The notes beneath the pieces are model-generated. The model was given only the letters and a program-made list of their open reading frames with translations. It did no database searches and was not told the origin of the DNA. The position numbers were made by a program, and so were the translations under genes. Below, one piece after another: positions 35,531 through 48,811 of a stretch of 64,000 bases of DNA; position 1 is the first letter of the stretch; each line of letters opens with the position of its first letter. Source of the DNA: Erythrophleum ivorense (lineage: Eukaryota; Streptophyta; Magnoliopsida; Fabales; Fabaceae); NCBI GenBank assembly GCA_026724425.1, contig JAIUCV010000004.1, positions 3,730,001 to 3,794,000 on the forward strand, given 5' to 3'.

Positions 35531-38284
35531 TCATATTTCAATTTAATTAAGTATATTTAAATCATTATCCTCTCTAATGGCTATAGAGTTGACACTATAT
35601 CTCATCCAATACTTTTTAAATATATATTATAAATTAATAATAAGACCTAAGGAGTTGTAAATGATCCATTTTTTAAAAGCACTATTAAAGTAAAAAGTTG
35701 TTTTCATAAGTACCATACCAAGCATCCAATACTACTTAATATAAGATTTGGATTTTAAAATTTCATAAGTAACATATTAAGCATCCTATACTACTTAATG
35801 TAAAACTTACGTTTTTATAATACAATCAATGAAAAAGAAATACTCTACTTAGGTTTCCACCAAACATAAATAATTTAAAAGAAATATTATAGAAATTCAA
35901 AATTTAATTAAAAAAGTGATTTAAAAATATATTACACAAAAAACATAAATTTAATTTTATATAAATAAATCTTACTATATAAATAAAGATACTTTAATAG
36001 AATATAACACAACAAAATAATTACTCACCATTTTCATCACTCTGTTTAAAAAAACATCATTACCTTCAAAATAAAATGAATAAATATTATATCATAAATA
36101 AATAATATTAAAAATAAAAAATAAATTCAAATATATATTATAATTACTAATTAATTAATAACAAATTAACTTTAAAAATTATATAAGAAAAGTATGATAA
36201 GATAGATAATATATAATAAATAAATAAATAAAATTTTAAAGTAAAGATAATCCAATTATATATATTACAATTACTAATTAATTAGGAACAAATCAACTTT
36301 AAGGAATATTATGTAAGAAAAATTAGAACAGGAAAAATAACTAAAGAAGACAATTCAAATAAAAATTCATGTAAAATAAAGAAATAATATAAGTTTTTAC
36401 TATTATCTATACTTTACATCTATAAAAATATTCTCATATCACACATTTACAAATTTCAACATTATTTATCATATATTTTGAAACTAAAGAATTTCAAAAT
36501 TTTAAGATTTATTTCTCTATAGTAGCAGAATAAAAATTATTTAAAATAATATTTAAAACAAGAAATATATAATCAATATGCAAACTAAAGATGTCTATAT
36601 ATATATTCACCATTATAGACTAATGGTAAAAGTTCCTTCAAAGAACAACTTCAGTTGATGAGGTATCTTTGATAATGTCTAAAATTATATTGAGTATAAA
36701 ATTATCAATTAATTATCTAATTAATATCTTATAATATTAATTTGACTAAATATAAATTATAATAACTGAAGTTTCAAATTTATTTAAGTTTCATATCATT
36801 GCTGCTAACCTCAAATCTAATTTTTTTTAATAAAACTTCTTAAATTCAATTTGGGTTTGAAAATTATCTTATAAGGTTGTTAAATGAAAATTTATAGATG
36901 AATTTGCATTTTGGAGAATTAAATCCAAAAGCCCCAAATTAAAAGTTTCAATAATGTGGTGGCTTCTTTATGAATAGCCACACGATGAGAATGGTGGAGC
37001 AAAAGTGTGGCAAAGTGGTTAGAGCAAGTAGCAATGATAGTTGGATGAAAGGTTCGATGGTGGTTGCACGAGGGATTAGCTAACGGAGGGAGAAGGAAGA
37101 TGATGAATAGTTTTGGAGGCAAGGACTATGTATGTGAAAGTGGGGAGAGGAGAGGAAAAATAAGAGAAAAGAAAAAATAAAAAAAGGAATCTAGGGTTTC
37201 TTATCATTGGAATTGGAATAAGGTACCACTGAATTTAGTTTTAAACCCAATAATTAAAATAAAATTTTATAAGTATTTGAATCTAATAAAGATGTTTTAT
37301 TTAAAAACTTTAAGGTATAAAAGCATCTTATTGGATATAAAATAAGTATCTAGATAACTTTATAAAATAATTTCTGAGTTTCAAACTTTAATTAAAATTT
37401 ATTAATTATTACTTTCTTTCATAAAATAATTTATTTAGTATTATTTATTTATTTGTTTTTAAAAATTATGGATTGTTAGAACTATGTTATGTTTTGTAAG
37501 TATATTTTGAAAGCTAGACATGAGTAGGTATTTGTTCACATCCCTCAAGACAGTTGCTACTATTTGACATGCTAATATCTGAGGATAATTTGTTTGGTAC
37601 TTGTACTGTTACATTGGAAGCTCCTTTAGAGAGGGTAATCACAAAGTTAATATTAATGGTAACTTTCATGTTAATTCTAAGAAAGGTATTGGAATCATTA
37701 TTTGCTTTCATGAGATGTTTACGTATTTCTTATGTTGTTGTTTCTCATTCATGGTTGAATTATTTGTTTTTTTTTTGTTTTTTAAGAAATATAAGTGGCA
37801 TTGAATTTTTGTAAATAGAACAGGTGAAATGTGAAAAAGTTAGTTATAACAGTTAATCTTATTTCTTTTTATCCAAATTAGAGAAGTTTACAAATTGTGA
37901 AAAATGTTAAGTTTTTTAGTAAGCAAATTTTCTTTTATTCTTTTCTTATATTTTAAGATTAATCAATCAAGTCGGTGATTAACTTAGTAAATATTTTGAT
38001 GGAAAATGTTTTCAGATGAGGATTTTGATCCCTTTTTATCAGTTTTTTCGCCTTTTGTTTTTTCACGTTGCACTTTTATTAGTTTGTAATGAATTTATAG
38101 TCGGAAAAAAAATTCAATTTGATTCGGGCGTCAATGAAGGATGGTAAATTTTGCGTAGTTTGGAAAAAAAAAAAAACCAAAATTTCTACCAAAGGAGGGT
38201 ACGAAAATAGCGGTTCGGGAGGAGGGAAGTGGAAACTCAAAGCGATTCGTTAAAACTTAAAACCCAACCAAAAAAAAAAAAATA
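35531..38284. other. AT-rich spacer with small tandem duplications
   Basis: A ~58-bp duplication lies at about 35702-35817 (ttcataagta...catcc(a/t)atactacttaat twice). A ~125-bp-offset duplication lies at about 36130-36325 (attactaattaatta...aactttaa twice). An RNase H fragment lies at 37640-37720. No host gene was recognised before the NC2-alpha promoter. Confidence 0.55.
37640..37720 (+). pseudogene. Second fragment of an RNase H (RVT_3-like) domain
   Basis: One frame reads HKVNINGNF then KKGIGIIICFHEM. This matches the start of the plant RNase H domain, but the catalytic Asp of the usual N-x-D-G motif is Asn. The rest of the domain is not recognisable. It is a small decayed retroelement piece. 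Confidence 0.4.
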
Positions 38285-38452
38285 TTCCGCGCTTTACTTC
38301 TTCATCTTCTTCAATCGCTTGGTTGTTGATCCTTCTGGGAGTTTTTTTTGGTACATAAAAGGAGGCTAGGGTTTTGGTTATTCGTCATATTCTGGGGTTC
38401 TTTTTCTTTCCAAGTTCTTCTTTGGGGGCGTGAATGTTCTGAGTTTGACAAC

Positions 38453-41058
38453 ATGAAGAAGAAACTCGATACTCGTTTCCCAGCTGTAAGTTCTATCTTT
38501 TCCGTATCTTGTTTTGTTGTTTGTGTTAGAACTTGTTAAATTGCATTCTGTTCATTCTGGGTTGTTGGTGTTTGTTGAGATTTAGGCTTGTGTGGATTGA
38601 CTATTGGCTGTGTATAATTCAGTTGAGAGATGGGTTTCTCCTGGTTTTAGAATATCTATTTCTTTGGGTAGGTGGGCATGCAGGGTTAACTTGCTTACAT
38701 TTTTCAATTGACACTGGGGCGTAATAATAGCTAGGAAGCATAGCCATTGACACGGATACGATACTGATTCAGATACGGGGCACGATACTGAAGTGTCCAT
38801 ATGTAATTGAAATTGTCGCGTTGATTATATGGTGTGGGACACGGGCATGACTCCTTTTTTGAAGTTCTGAAGTGTCTGTGAAAATTAACTGCTTTCAAAC
38901 ATTTACATCGATAATTGGAGGGTAGAGCATTACACACACATGGTTATAAAAAGGAAATATGCTACTTTCTTATTTTTTATTCTATCTTTTTTGTGGGGAG
39001 AGTAGGCAGTTTTGATGTAGATGACAGCCACTCAGTTTTCTTCATTTTAGATCTTCAACTCTTTAGCCTTTTAGTTGTTGATTTCTCTTCCTCCTTCACT
39101 TCATCAAATTGAATGCTCATATTTCTTTGTTATCTTTCTGCTTTTTGTGTAATCTAGTTGGGATTATCATTGACAGGCTCGGATTAAGAAAATCATGCAA
39201 ACTGACGAGGATGTTGGGAAGATTGCTATGGCCGTCCCTCTCCTAGTTTGTGAGTAGTCTTTGATCTGTTATTAGTTGAAATTTGATTTTCCGAACATTT
39301 AGATGTCATTTTCCCCCTTAGTTCATGAGTTATCTCTTTTGGTAACATGTCTTCATGTATTTGCAGCTAAAGCACTTGAACTATTTCTGCAAGATCTGTG
39401 TGATCGGACATATGATATAACTTTGAGGAGGGGGGCAAAAACCATGAATTCTTTTCATTTGTGAGTGAAATTCCTGCTAGTTTACTTTTGGGCTCAAATT
39501 TGTGAGTTAATGTTGGAATGTTCTAATGATATTGACCGTATGCTTTAGTTTTGCGCCCTAGCTTTTAGTTTTGATTTGAAAATGTCTAGAACTAAATACC
39601 CCCCTTCACACATGCGTAACATGTGAAAAGAAAAATCTGCAAAATAAAAGGTTGGGATGGCGTTGCTTCTGAAACATGTGTTGTATGTGTTTCATACCTC
39701 TTTCTGGTGTTTAACAGGTTGAGTTGCTTGTATCTTTATCTTTGCAGAAAGCAGTGTATACAGACTTTTAATGTCTTTGATTTTCTGAAAGATGTTGTTC
39801 GAAAGGTTCCTGATTTCAGTGGTCCTGTTGGCACTGGTGATGATCGTACTATCACTAAGAGAAGGTTTGTGATTTTTTTTTTCCTTTAGTAGGAGTTAAA
39901 ATTTGTGCTTTTTTGTTAGTATATATTTGCTACTGGGATTTTTTTTTTGGGTGTATTCTGATATTTTAATATTTTATATAGGAAAGTTGTTGAAGACAGC
40001 GAAAATAACAGTGATGATGAGACAAGGAAAAATAAGATGGTAATCTATCAGCTATTTTATCTACTTCAACCAGGAAGTTTCTTTCATCTTTTAATTTTAT
40101 GATCAAACTTCTTGCTGTCAGTGCATGGAGTGTTGGTTATTGTAAGGAATGATTATACATGTACACTACTTTGCATTTCCCTTTATGCTGGCTGATGTAT
40201 TATGATAACATACTTCAGTCATCAGGGGAAGTTTTCTAGGGGCTTGTGAATTAGTGTTCTTGTAATTTTTTTTTTCTTCAAAACACCAAGTTCAGCTTTT
40301 TCTGATCCATTCTCTGTAATAGCCTGAAAGCTGTCCCATCTAGACTTAGCCTCATTATAAAGAGAACTAAACTAATACCACTGGCTTTTCTCAAAACTTT
40401 TTATTTTTTTGGGTGAAACAACTCAAAAGTTGTTGCAATTGAACTTATATAGGCTATACTAGCACCTGATATAAGATCACTGGCTGAAGATGAGGGATGT
40501 TACATTTTAAAACAACTGGCAAATGCTTGATGTTAATTGTTAAATTTGTTTTTGAATATGGGTATTCATCATATTTTGCAGAGAGAGCTGGTACATACTG
40601 GCAGCAGTGGTAGAGGCAGAGGCAGAGGCAGAGGGCGAGGTAGGGGCCACGGGCAAGGAAGTAGAACAGTAGATCAAGAGATGACTGCAGCCAAGTTTGT
40701 AGACAGGTCTGATGCATTGAATCAAAATGGTAATAAGTGCACTGAAAGCAATGAAAGCCAGGAAGATTTGATAGAACCTGAAGAAACGAAGGAAATTGTA
40801 ACAGTTAGCAAGATGGAAGAAGGGTCCATCCAAAACTTTGACTTAAATGTGGATCTAGATGAGAATGGGGATTCGCCAGCTGTAACAGTCCCTATCCTGG
40901 TTGGTTCGCCTGCAAAATTGACTACAAAATTGAAGCATGAGGAATTCCCTGGCCGGTCATTGTCTGATGTAGAAAAAATGGCCATTCATCCCATGCAGCT
41001 GGCCAACTTAAATAGAAGGATGGATGAAGATGAGGAAGATTATGATGAAGAAAGCTAG
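38453..41058 (+). CDS. NC2-alpha (DRAP1-like) transcription corepressor subunit, 283 aa
   Basis: Six exons (38453-38485, 39177-39249, 39367-39460, 39748-39864, 39982-40039, 40582-41058) join in frame at GT-AG sites. With NC2-beta (Dr1), NC2-alpha forms a histone-fold dimer that binds TBP on DNA and blocks pre-initiation complex assembly. In plants it is grouped with the NF-YC family. The histone fold occupies about residues 12-88 (ARIKKIMQTDEDVGKIA... through FDFLKDVV). An acidic linker follows, then an RG-repeat tract (136-151), an FDLN motif with DLNVDLDE (212-219) resembling EAR-type repression motifs, and a very acidic C-terminus (DEDEEDYDEES). The start MKKKLDTRFP is the family N-terminus. 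TTCCGCGC at 38285-38292 could be an E2F-like site, but support is weak. Confidence 0.93.
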
Positions 41059-42899
41059 TTGACTAGGTTTTTGTCTTATGTGGCTTATTTCTCATAGGTG
41101 AGTCATTTGTAAGTTCTGATGAAGGAATAGAGCAGATTCTAGGACTAAAGTGTTATGGCAGATCCTTAGTGGTTAGGGAGATTAGGAGGGAGAGGAGACT
41201 GAAATAGACCTTAACTTAGGATATCGATTCAGTTAGAAACGTGTATGAAGCTATATTTTTTTGCTCTCATTAACTATAGTATTACATGTAGTCCTTCTGC
41301 AAGTATTTGCAAGATCTTTCGAATTGGACTACTGTCACCTGTTTCGGCTAGAAGTTTTCTAGCAATTTGTAAAGGATAATCAAATGTATATACTCAAAAA
41401 CCAGTTATCAAATTCATGCACTTTCAATTAATTCTTTTTATTGGCCCAAAAAATAAAAAGCTAACTCCCTTAAAAAATAATTATTAGTATCATTGTTTAA
41501 TTTCATTGAAGTTATTGGCTATGATTATGGCATGGCTTTGAATTCAACTACGTTGTGGTGATTGTAAGACGAAGAAATGAGGTTGCATACATACCCATCA
41601 CAACGATATTGCATCCCAATATATTAAATTGCTAACAATGCGTAGAACATAAATCAAAGTATATTTTTTTCCTGAATTTTGATCCTCCGCTGCATGGGCT
41701 ACAGTAGCAAGATTTCATGGTTCTTTAATATTTTTTTAAAGTTTAATATAGAAAATAGAAATTACAGTAATAAGGATAAAAATTTTACCTATAAAAAAAT
41801 TATATTTTAAAAATTTTAAATGTGTAATACAATTAAAATTTTTAAAGTATAATTTTTTTTCATAGGTAAAATTATTATCTTTACAGTTGTAATTTTTATC
41901 TTTTAAATTTAAGGTATAATTTTTTCTCATCGGTAAAATTATTATTTTTACATTTGCAATTCTTATTTTTCATATTAAACTTTAAACCTTAAAAAATTTT
42001 AAAAAATAAAATTGTTACTGTACCGGGTGCAATAGCATCCCCTATTGTAGAGAATCCTATTGCATTTTTTTTCCCTTGAAACTTCTAGGTGACATCAGAT
42101 TGAAGTCGATTCCATTCCAGCAGTTTCTACTTTGTTTATGAAAGTAATTCAGTCCTTTCAATTAGAATAGTTGTCGTTAATTATTTTTAAAAAATTAACT
42201 GTTTTTAAATTATTTTTTTCTATTGCAATGGAGGGGAGCTATTATTTATCTTTTTTTATTATTGATTAAATTAATATTTTAGTTCCTTAACTTTATTTAA
42301 AGTTTTATATTAATTCTTAAAATTTGAAACATGCCAAAATTATTCTTTTTTTATTTCATCCCATAAGTATCCTGAATCATCAAATCTATCAATTTAATCA
42401 TAGTTGAAATAGCTTGAACTGTACTAAATAACATCTCACGTAAAGGCGAGAGGATGGCAGTTGTTGAAGGGTGGTTTTGATATGTACTTGCAGAATTTAT
42501 AAATACAAAAAGGTCAGTTTTGCTATTTGTTTGTTACGGAATTGCGGAATTGACTAACCAACAAGTCAATTTTGCTTGGAGTCTGATCTGAACAATAAGA
42601 ATATACACTTGTGTTTATAAGTATCACGTACCATAAAGAGTTAGCTCGCTTAGTAAAAAGAAATGACTTTTTTTTTTAAATCAATTTGGGTTCGATTTCT
42701 TTGAAAATTTTCTAGGAACAAAATCTTAAATGCATCAAGTCAATATAAAAAAAAAAGTGCTTTGAAGACTATTGAGAAATAAGATTTGGCTTCAGACAAA
42801 GTTCGAGGACATTCTTGATACAGAGAGATAATATATATATATATATATATATGTAGAACTCATGCTTGAAGAAATAATGCTTTTCTCTGTTTTCTTCTC
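41059..42899. other. Spacer between NC2-alpha and the ankyrin gene
   Basis: It begins with the NC2-alpha 3' untranslated region and carries a MITE-like foldback (41691-42031). The ankyrin-gene promoter region has a TA microsatellite at about 42832-42852 and no clear separate TATA box. No gene was seen. Confidence 0.55.
41691..42031. mobile_element. MITE-like foldback element
   Basis: The left end tgcatgggctacagtagcaa pairs imperfectly with the right end, whose reverse complement is tgcacccggtacagtaacaa. The interior is AT-rich with repeats of taaaattattat(c/t)ttta. Similar interior wording occurs in blocks A and B near 23810 and 25270. No clear target duplication was found. Edges are approximate. 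Confidence 0.45.
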
Positions 42900-45799
42900 A
42901 TGGATCCAAGATTGGCAAGATCTGCCCAGTTGGGAGACACTAGTGCACTTAGTGCATTACTAGAATATGATCCCCTGATATTGGACAGAGTTGCTTTATC
43001 ACCAATTGCAGAAACTCCTTTGCATATTGCTACACTTGCAGGGAGAGCCAACTATGCCAGAAAAATTCTAAGTCTAAAGCCTTCTTTTGCAGAGGAGTTG
43101 AACAAAGATGGCTTCACCCCTTTGCACATAGCTGCAGCCACAGGAAACACTGAGATAGTGAGAGAGCTATTATCCTTGAAGCTTGGCCCTAACCTGTGCC
43201 TTCTCAAGGACATGTTTGGGATGAACCCACTCCATCATGCAGCCATAAGAGGAAGGGTTTGTGTCATTCAAGAGTTGGTTTCTTGCTGTCCAGATGCAGC
43301 CAAACAAGTCACTGCTCAAGGTGATACTGCTCTTCACCTTGCTGTGAAGAATCACCAGTTTGAAGCACTTAGAGTTTTGTTGAAGTTTTCTGAGGATGAT
43401 GATGAGATTATGAGCGCTAAGGACGAAGATGGAAGAACAGTCCTAGAGGTTGCTATGGCTACAAAACAACTCCAAGTAAGTTTCCAGTATCATTGGCTCA
43501 GCAAAGTATGAGATGATAAAATTATTTATTTTTCTCTTCTTGTTCTACGTCACTTAGTTTCATATATAGTTTCTAATTTATGGCATTTAGAACCTCTCTG
43601 GGATCAAACAATATGAGTTGATGATATCTCAGTACTCATGACTGATTAAGAGAAATAAGGGATGATGTCAACATAATCTGATTAATTTATATGCCTTCTG
43701 AGACTACAAACCATAATTATGGAATCATACAATTGAAGGATAAGTGAGTGCACATGTAATGTAATGGTAAGATGCTAGATTTATTATTTATTTTATTATA
43801 TAGCAGTGTTTGAGAATTAGAATTTGTAATTGAATAATTTAGATAACTAGAATTAAATTAAGAGATTCAAATAAAAGGTTTTGATTCTAAGATTATGTGA
43901 GCCCATATCGGATTATCTTAGTAGAATTCAGGTTTCTTTTTTTTTTTTTTTGTCTGATAAATAGCTTCTAGTTATAACATATATATTGAATTGAATTTAT
44001 CTTCACGATTTTATTTCTTTTTTCTTTTTATTCCCCTCGTTTTACATCGTCATAGCATCAAAACTAAAAGAACGATGGGATTTATAATTGAAAACTAGAA
44101 TTAAATTAGAGATTCAAATAAAAGGTTTTGATTATAGGATTATGTGAGCTCATATCGGATTATCTTAGTAGAATTAAGGTTTCGTTTTTTTTTAAATAGC
44201 TTATAGTTATAACATATATATTGAATTGAATTTATCTGCACGATTTTATTTCTTTTCTCTTTTTATTCCCCTCGTTTTACGTCGTCATAGCATCAAAACT
44301 AAAAGAACAACTCACTAGTATTGCTTAAAGCAAGTCTTGAGTTCTCACTAGGCTGACCGGTTGGTGCAACTTAGTTAAGTCAACAACTAACAACCAACTA
44401 ACTAGGTTGGCCACTAGTTTTTCAGCTTCCTCAACAATTTATATATATATATATATATATATGTCTTTGCGCGCCCGCTTTACCGTAGAGACATTTTGAT
44501 TACCAAGTACTTTATAATTGAAAAGTTTGCTAACTAGCAGTTTTAAGAGCATTTCTTTAATCGATTTTCATTGAAATATAGACTACACAGTGATTTAAAT
44601 GATAGGCATATTCTAATTGACAGTATCCTGAATTTTTTGAGTCGGAGACTGCAGGGTAGTGTAGAACAGGAAGGAATAGAGAAGTCACAAAATTCTCAAA
44701 ATTCAATATCACTTCAATATATCAATAAGAGGGTAACGAGATGAAAACTGAATGAAGAACTATCTATAGGCCAATTCCTAATGAGAATAGGTATCCTAAT
44801 GATACATAATTTCCTAATTCTCTGCTAGGACACTACAATATGAGTTGACATAATCAAATCAAGTCTCGAGATTTTATTTAAATCTCTAATTATTAATTTT
44901 TTATTTATAAATTCTAACGCCCAAATAACACAGTATGTAATAAAAATATCCTCTCATAACTATTTCAGTTAGTAGTTTACATAATTAAGCTTGCTTTTAC
45001 TATTGTGTTGTTTTGGTTTTTCTCTTTTTTTTTTTTTGGGTTGGATAGTAGCAGTCTTTCCTTTTCCCAATATTTGTTTTGCTGCTAGCAATTAGAAGAA
45101 TAAATAATAATTTGACAGGTCCAAGAGTTATTAGGATTCAAAGGTAAAACAGACAAAGACAGTACCATCCAAGAGGTCCTCTCAGAAAACCAGTTTGAGA
45201 CACCTAAATCCACAACTCAGAATGGCAATGCAGACACAACACAGGCTTCTCAGCAACCCACAGAAGAAGACTCTAATAAAAGCATATGGGAGGGTGTAGA
45301 ACAAATGGTACTAGTTGTGGCCAGTTTAATAGCTACAGTCACTTACCAAGCAGGCCTTTCACCTCCCCAAACAATCTGGAAGGAAGATATGAAGAATAAT
45401 ACAAAGTGCATCTTACACAGAACCAACCCATCTCATGCTTGTCCAGATGTCACTTACTATCTATTCATGTCTTTCAACACATCTGGGTTTTTTGCCTCTG
45501 CCTTCCTCATATTCTTATACACAAATAGGTCTTATGTGAAAGTGTTGCTGCCGGTTGCTCTTATTTCTATGATGATAACTTACGTAACTCTTTCAGTTTC
45601 TATGTCACCCAATGCTCTGTCCTTGCTCATTCTTTACCTAATTACACTGGCCATTTTCCTTTACTGCATTTTGGCCATTGAAGTGGTTAAGAAGGTTATT
45701 CACATCATCTTCAGTTATGCATCCGAAAGAGCTAGTAAGCTAGCAAAGTTAGCATATGAAAGACATAAGTCAACAGGCAGCCCGGGAGAGCAAGCATGA
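42900..45799 (+). CDS. Ankyrin-repeat protein with PGG-type membrane domain, 418 aa
   Basis: Two exons, 42900-43475 and 45119-45799, are split by a 1643-bp intron (ctccaa|gtaagt ... gacag). The product has about four to five ankyrin repeats (residues 35-190: TPLHIATLAG, TPLHIAAATG, NPLHHAAIRG, TALHLAVKNH). A Ser/Thr/Gln-rich linker (about 205-245) follows, then the PGG-type domain with four predicted membrane helices (about 254-272, 308-326, 331-352, 357-380). The first helix carries the family signature (VVASLIATVTYQAGLSPP), but the eponymous Pro-Gly-Gly is replaced by SPPQT. The family includes ACD6- and ITN1-type plant proteins linked to defence or salt response. The role here is unknown. 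The short basic tail is cytosolic. Confidence 0.9.
43848..44310 (+). repeat. ~240-bp tandem duplication in the ankyrin-gene intron
   Basis: Two copies (about 43848-44075 and 44091-44310) share tcaaataaaaggttttgatt, catatcggattatcttagta, ttgaattgaatttatct and catagcatcaaaactaaaag. Similarity is high, so the duplication is fairly recent. Confidence 0.85.
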
Positions 45800-45970
45800 C
45801 TTGGTACCGTGTATGGATTGTCGACTGCAAAGTTAGTAAGCTAGCAAGCTAGCATATGAAAGAGCTAGTAAGCTAGCAAAGTTAGCATATGAAAGACAAT
45901 AAATCAACAGGCAGCTCAGGAGAGCAAGCATGACTAGGTCCCATGCATGGATTGTCTACTCCACAGCTCT
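45725..45970 (+). repeat. ~133-bp tandem duplication of the ankyrin-gene 3' end
   Basis: The last 25 codons plus downstream bases (from gaaagagctagtaagctagc, 45725) recur at 45858, past the stop. The second copy has an inserted base (gacaataaatc for gacataagtc) and is not translated. The duplicate now forms the start of the 3' untranslated region. Confidence 0.9.
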
Positions 45971-48272
45971 TGTGTTTGTGCAACATAACAATCGCATATT
46001 AAAGGGAAAAAAAAAAAAAAGAATTACAAGTGCCAAAGGACACCAGCGGTGCTACTCAAGCTGAGCAACACAGCGGCTGCTCAACTTGAGCGATAGAGAA
46101 GCTGAATCCTTTAGTACCCCGTGGGAATTCTATGTACATATGAAGTATTTTTCGTGGTGCGTTACTGAGGATGAAGTATTTTTCGTGCTGAGTTACTGAG
46201 GACTATACTGCAGGTCACTGTTGTGCATCACTAAAACTATTTGTGGAAGTGTTCGTGTTGTGCCTATTTGAGTTCGGCGACATGGCTGTTTATGGCGTTG
46301 TAAATTGGGGCCGGGTCCAGGCTCAAGGGCCAGCCCATCTATCCATAAGCAGTGAGATTTGGACTACACAAAGTGTGACTAGTTTAAATGCAAGCTTCTA
46401 GGCTGTAGATCTTTAATCATAAATCGCGAGTAATAAGAAAGTCCATATATTTCTATAATAAGAAATGATTTGATAATTAAATCATCTCTTAAAAGGAAAA
46501 AAATATTTTACTCTAAAATTAAGTACACGGGAAGGTAGTGATATTATGTAAAAAGATAAATCACCCCATGTGTAAAGATAGAATGTAAAACCATAATAAG
46601 CAACAAGCAATGGTTAGAATATCCCAATTTATAAAAGAAAATATGCATTGCATACTTCCTTGGAACACTAACGTCATTCTTTCTTTTACATTAATTATGA
46701 TCCGGAGGTTGATGGTGCCCTTTAGAAGGGGCCAGTAAAATAGGTATTTTAACGTTGCCCTTATTTTCTTGCTTCACTTGGAGCATCAGTTGTCAATATT
46801 TACACATAATACACCATATTTCTTGTTCTTGTATTTGAAGAAGGATTACAAATGCATACATCTTGCATAAGTGAAGACTTGAATATAAATCCCGAAGGTA
46901 ATTAATTAGCTACATTTATTCCATATATAACATGCTTTTGACATCCTGATAACTCCACCTTAGAGCCAAGCTAGCCACCCATAACCTTCATTAGCCTGAA
47001 ATCAAGGCATACTTTCAATAAACCCTACAATATAAGAAACGTGGAAGGCACATCAAACCCAAAATTGAAAAATATATACACTATTCCCAGATGTGGAAAG
47101 GGACCTAAGAAGCATGAAAAACCAATATGGATAACACAACCGAATGTAATCTGGATAGTTGCACTGTGTCTATTATAAGTATTCAACATAGATACAACTC
47201 TTTTTTTGAAAAGTACATGCTTCATAGAAAGAGACTTGGGTTCAACCAAATAATTTCATGGTTTAGGGAAGGAGAGGTCCATTACAACCAGCAATTCTTC
47301 ATTTAATAAGTAAAATTCAGATGTGACAGTTGCGATGATAAAACCAACATCATGATACCTGACATGGGAAAATGGAAATGCAAAAACCATGACAACAGAA
47401 CAATAGAGCTAATATTGCTTCAAGCTAAATTATACAGGTCCTGTTACTGGACAGCAGAAGAGGCATACAAAGGAATGGGTGTTCAAAAGCATACTATAAC
47501 TACCCAACACACATAAAGATTGACAAAAGAATGAGGACACTTTGCAATTTGCACTCTTTAACACTACAGACACAGCCAGGCCAAAATGCGGAGAGATAGA
47601 AAGTAACATGACCTTTAAAGGTAGATGTACAAACTATTGTCTAATTTTAAGGTAAAATATCCTCATCAACAGGATTCATCTTTGGGTGTAAATACTATAG
47701 CAATCTCAAGGCCATCCCTGGATCAAGTTCCAAGCTTATGCATACTTGGGGACTAGACGGGCCTACTTTCAATATGCTCTGCATGTTTCATAAACATACA
47801 ACAAATAGTTCTAACTTAGGGATCTTATCCTCCTCCCTCATTCTTAAAGGAACAAATGCACAACAAATGACAATGTCATTCTCCTCCATGTCTTGAACAC
47901 CTAAGTCAATCTGGGGACAGAGCGCTGATTTCACTATTTCTCATATATAGTAAAGGATAAAATATAGTTTAGTACCCCGTGATTTGTGATGTTTTTACTT
48001 TGTTATCATGAGGTTCAAACCTTGAGGTTTGTTCCATTAGAATAACAGTACTATATGCTTTCATTCTGTTAAATTTTCTTCAAACACTAATTATCAGAGG
48101 GTTAAAAACTTTTTAATCTACATTTACAATTCTTTTGGCTAGTTCTGAATATTAATAACAAGCAGAATTTGTTCTCTGAGAAGACAATAATATACGACTT
48201 ACATGAATAATAGTAAACATTTCACACTTAAATCCAGCCAGAGCACATTGTGTAGTGAAGTCAAATACCTAG
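45971..48272. other. Spacer between the ankyrin and cystatin genes
   Basis: It contains a direct repeat of about 32 bp (46139-46170 and 46171-46201, atgaagtatttttcgtg...gttactgagg) and a hairpin at 46055-46090. No further gene was recognised. The part near 48272 should hold the cystatin 3' untranslated region. Confidence 0.5.
46055..46090. repeat. Imperfect hairpin
   Basis: ctcaagctgagca (46055-46067) and tgctcaacttgag (46078-46090) pair with one mismatch around a 10-base loop. It lies downstream of the ankyrin gene, beyond an A-rich run. It could be a small remnant or a structured 3' end. Confidence 0.4.
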
Positions 48273-48778
48273 CTAAGTAGAAGACACAGAAGGGGCATCA
48301 CCAACAAGCTTGAACTCCTGCACCTCCTTAAAGTTCAACCATGGCTTCACCCAAACTTTGGCTTCATAAACCTTTTTCTTCCCACCATCAGTTGCCTCTA
48401 GCGTGATGTCGTACGAGGTGCCAGCAACCACCTGCTCTTTTGCACTTACCACCTTTACAAACTCCAGAAGAGCATTCTGCAATTGCACAAGAAACCCACT
48501 TAGAGGGGGGAAAAATAAACTAGAAAATTGTTCAATTAGATTGACCTTGTACAAAAGATATAATCCCAATTGTGCTATTAGAAATACGATCTAAAAATCT
48601 AGAAATTATCAATCACACAAATTGAAGAACACAAGAATAATCTGAAATTTAATTCAACAAGAAGTTAACCCCATCAAATCAAAGCCTTAATAGATCATCA
48701 GTGGCTAACCCAGTACCAAATTATATCGTATATTTCACTTTCCTCCCCGAATTTTATGAAGGGAAAAACCCAATCAGA

Positions 48779-48811
<33 letters not shown>

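Noticed and set aside
36919..37122. 67-codon minus-strand frame with a hydrophobic, His-rich product
   Set aside because: No family resemblance, and composition is explained by a local GATG/GTGG-rich stretch.
40540..40985. Minus-strand frames across the last NC2-alpha exon
   Set aside because: They are antisense shadows of a well-supported exon.
46055..46090. Hairpin considered as a microRNA precursor
   Set aside because: The arms are only 13 bases, far too short for a plant precursor.
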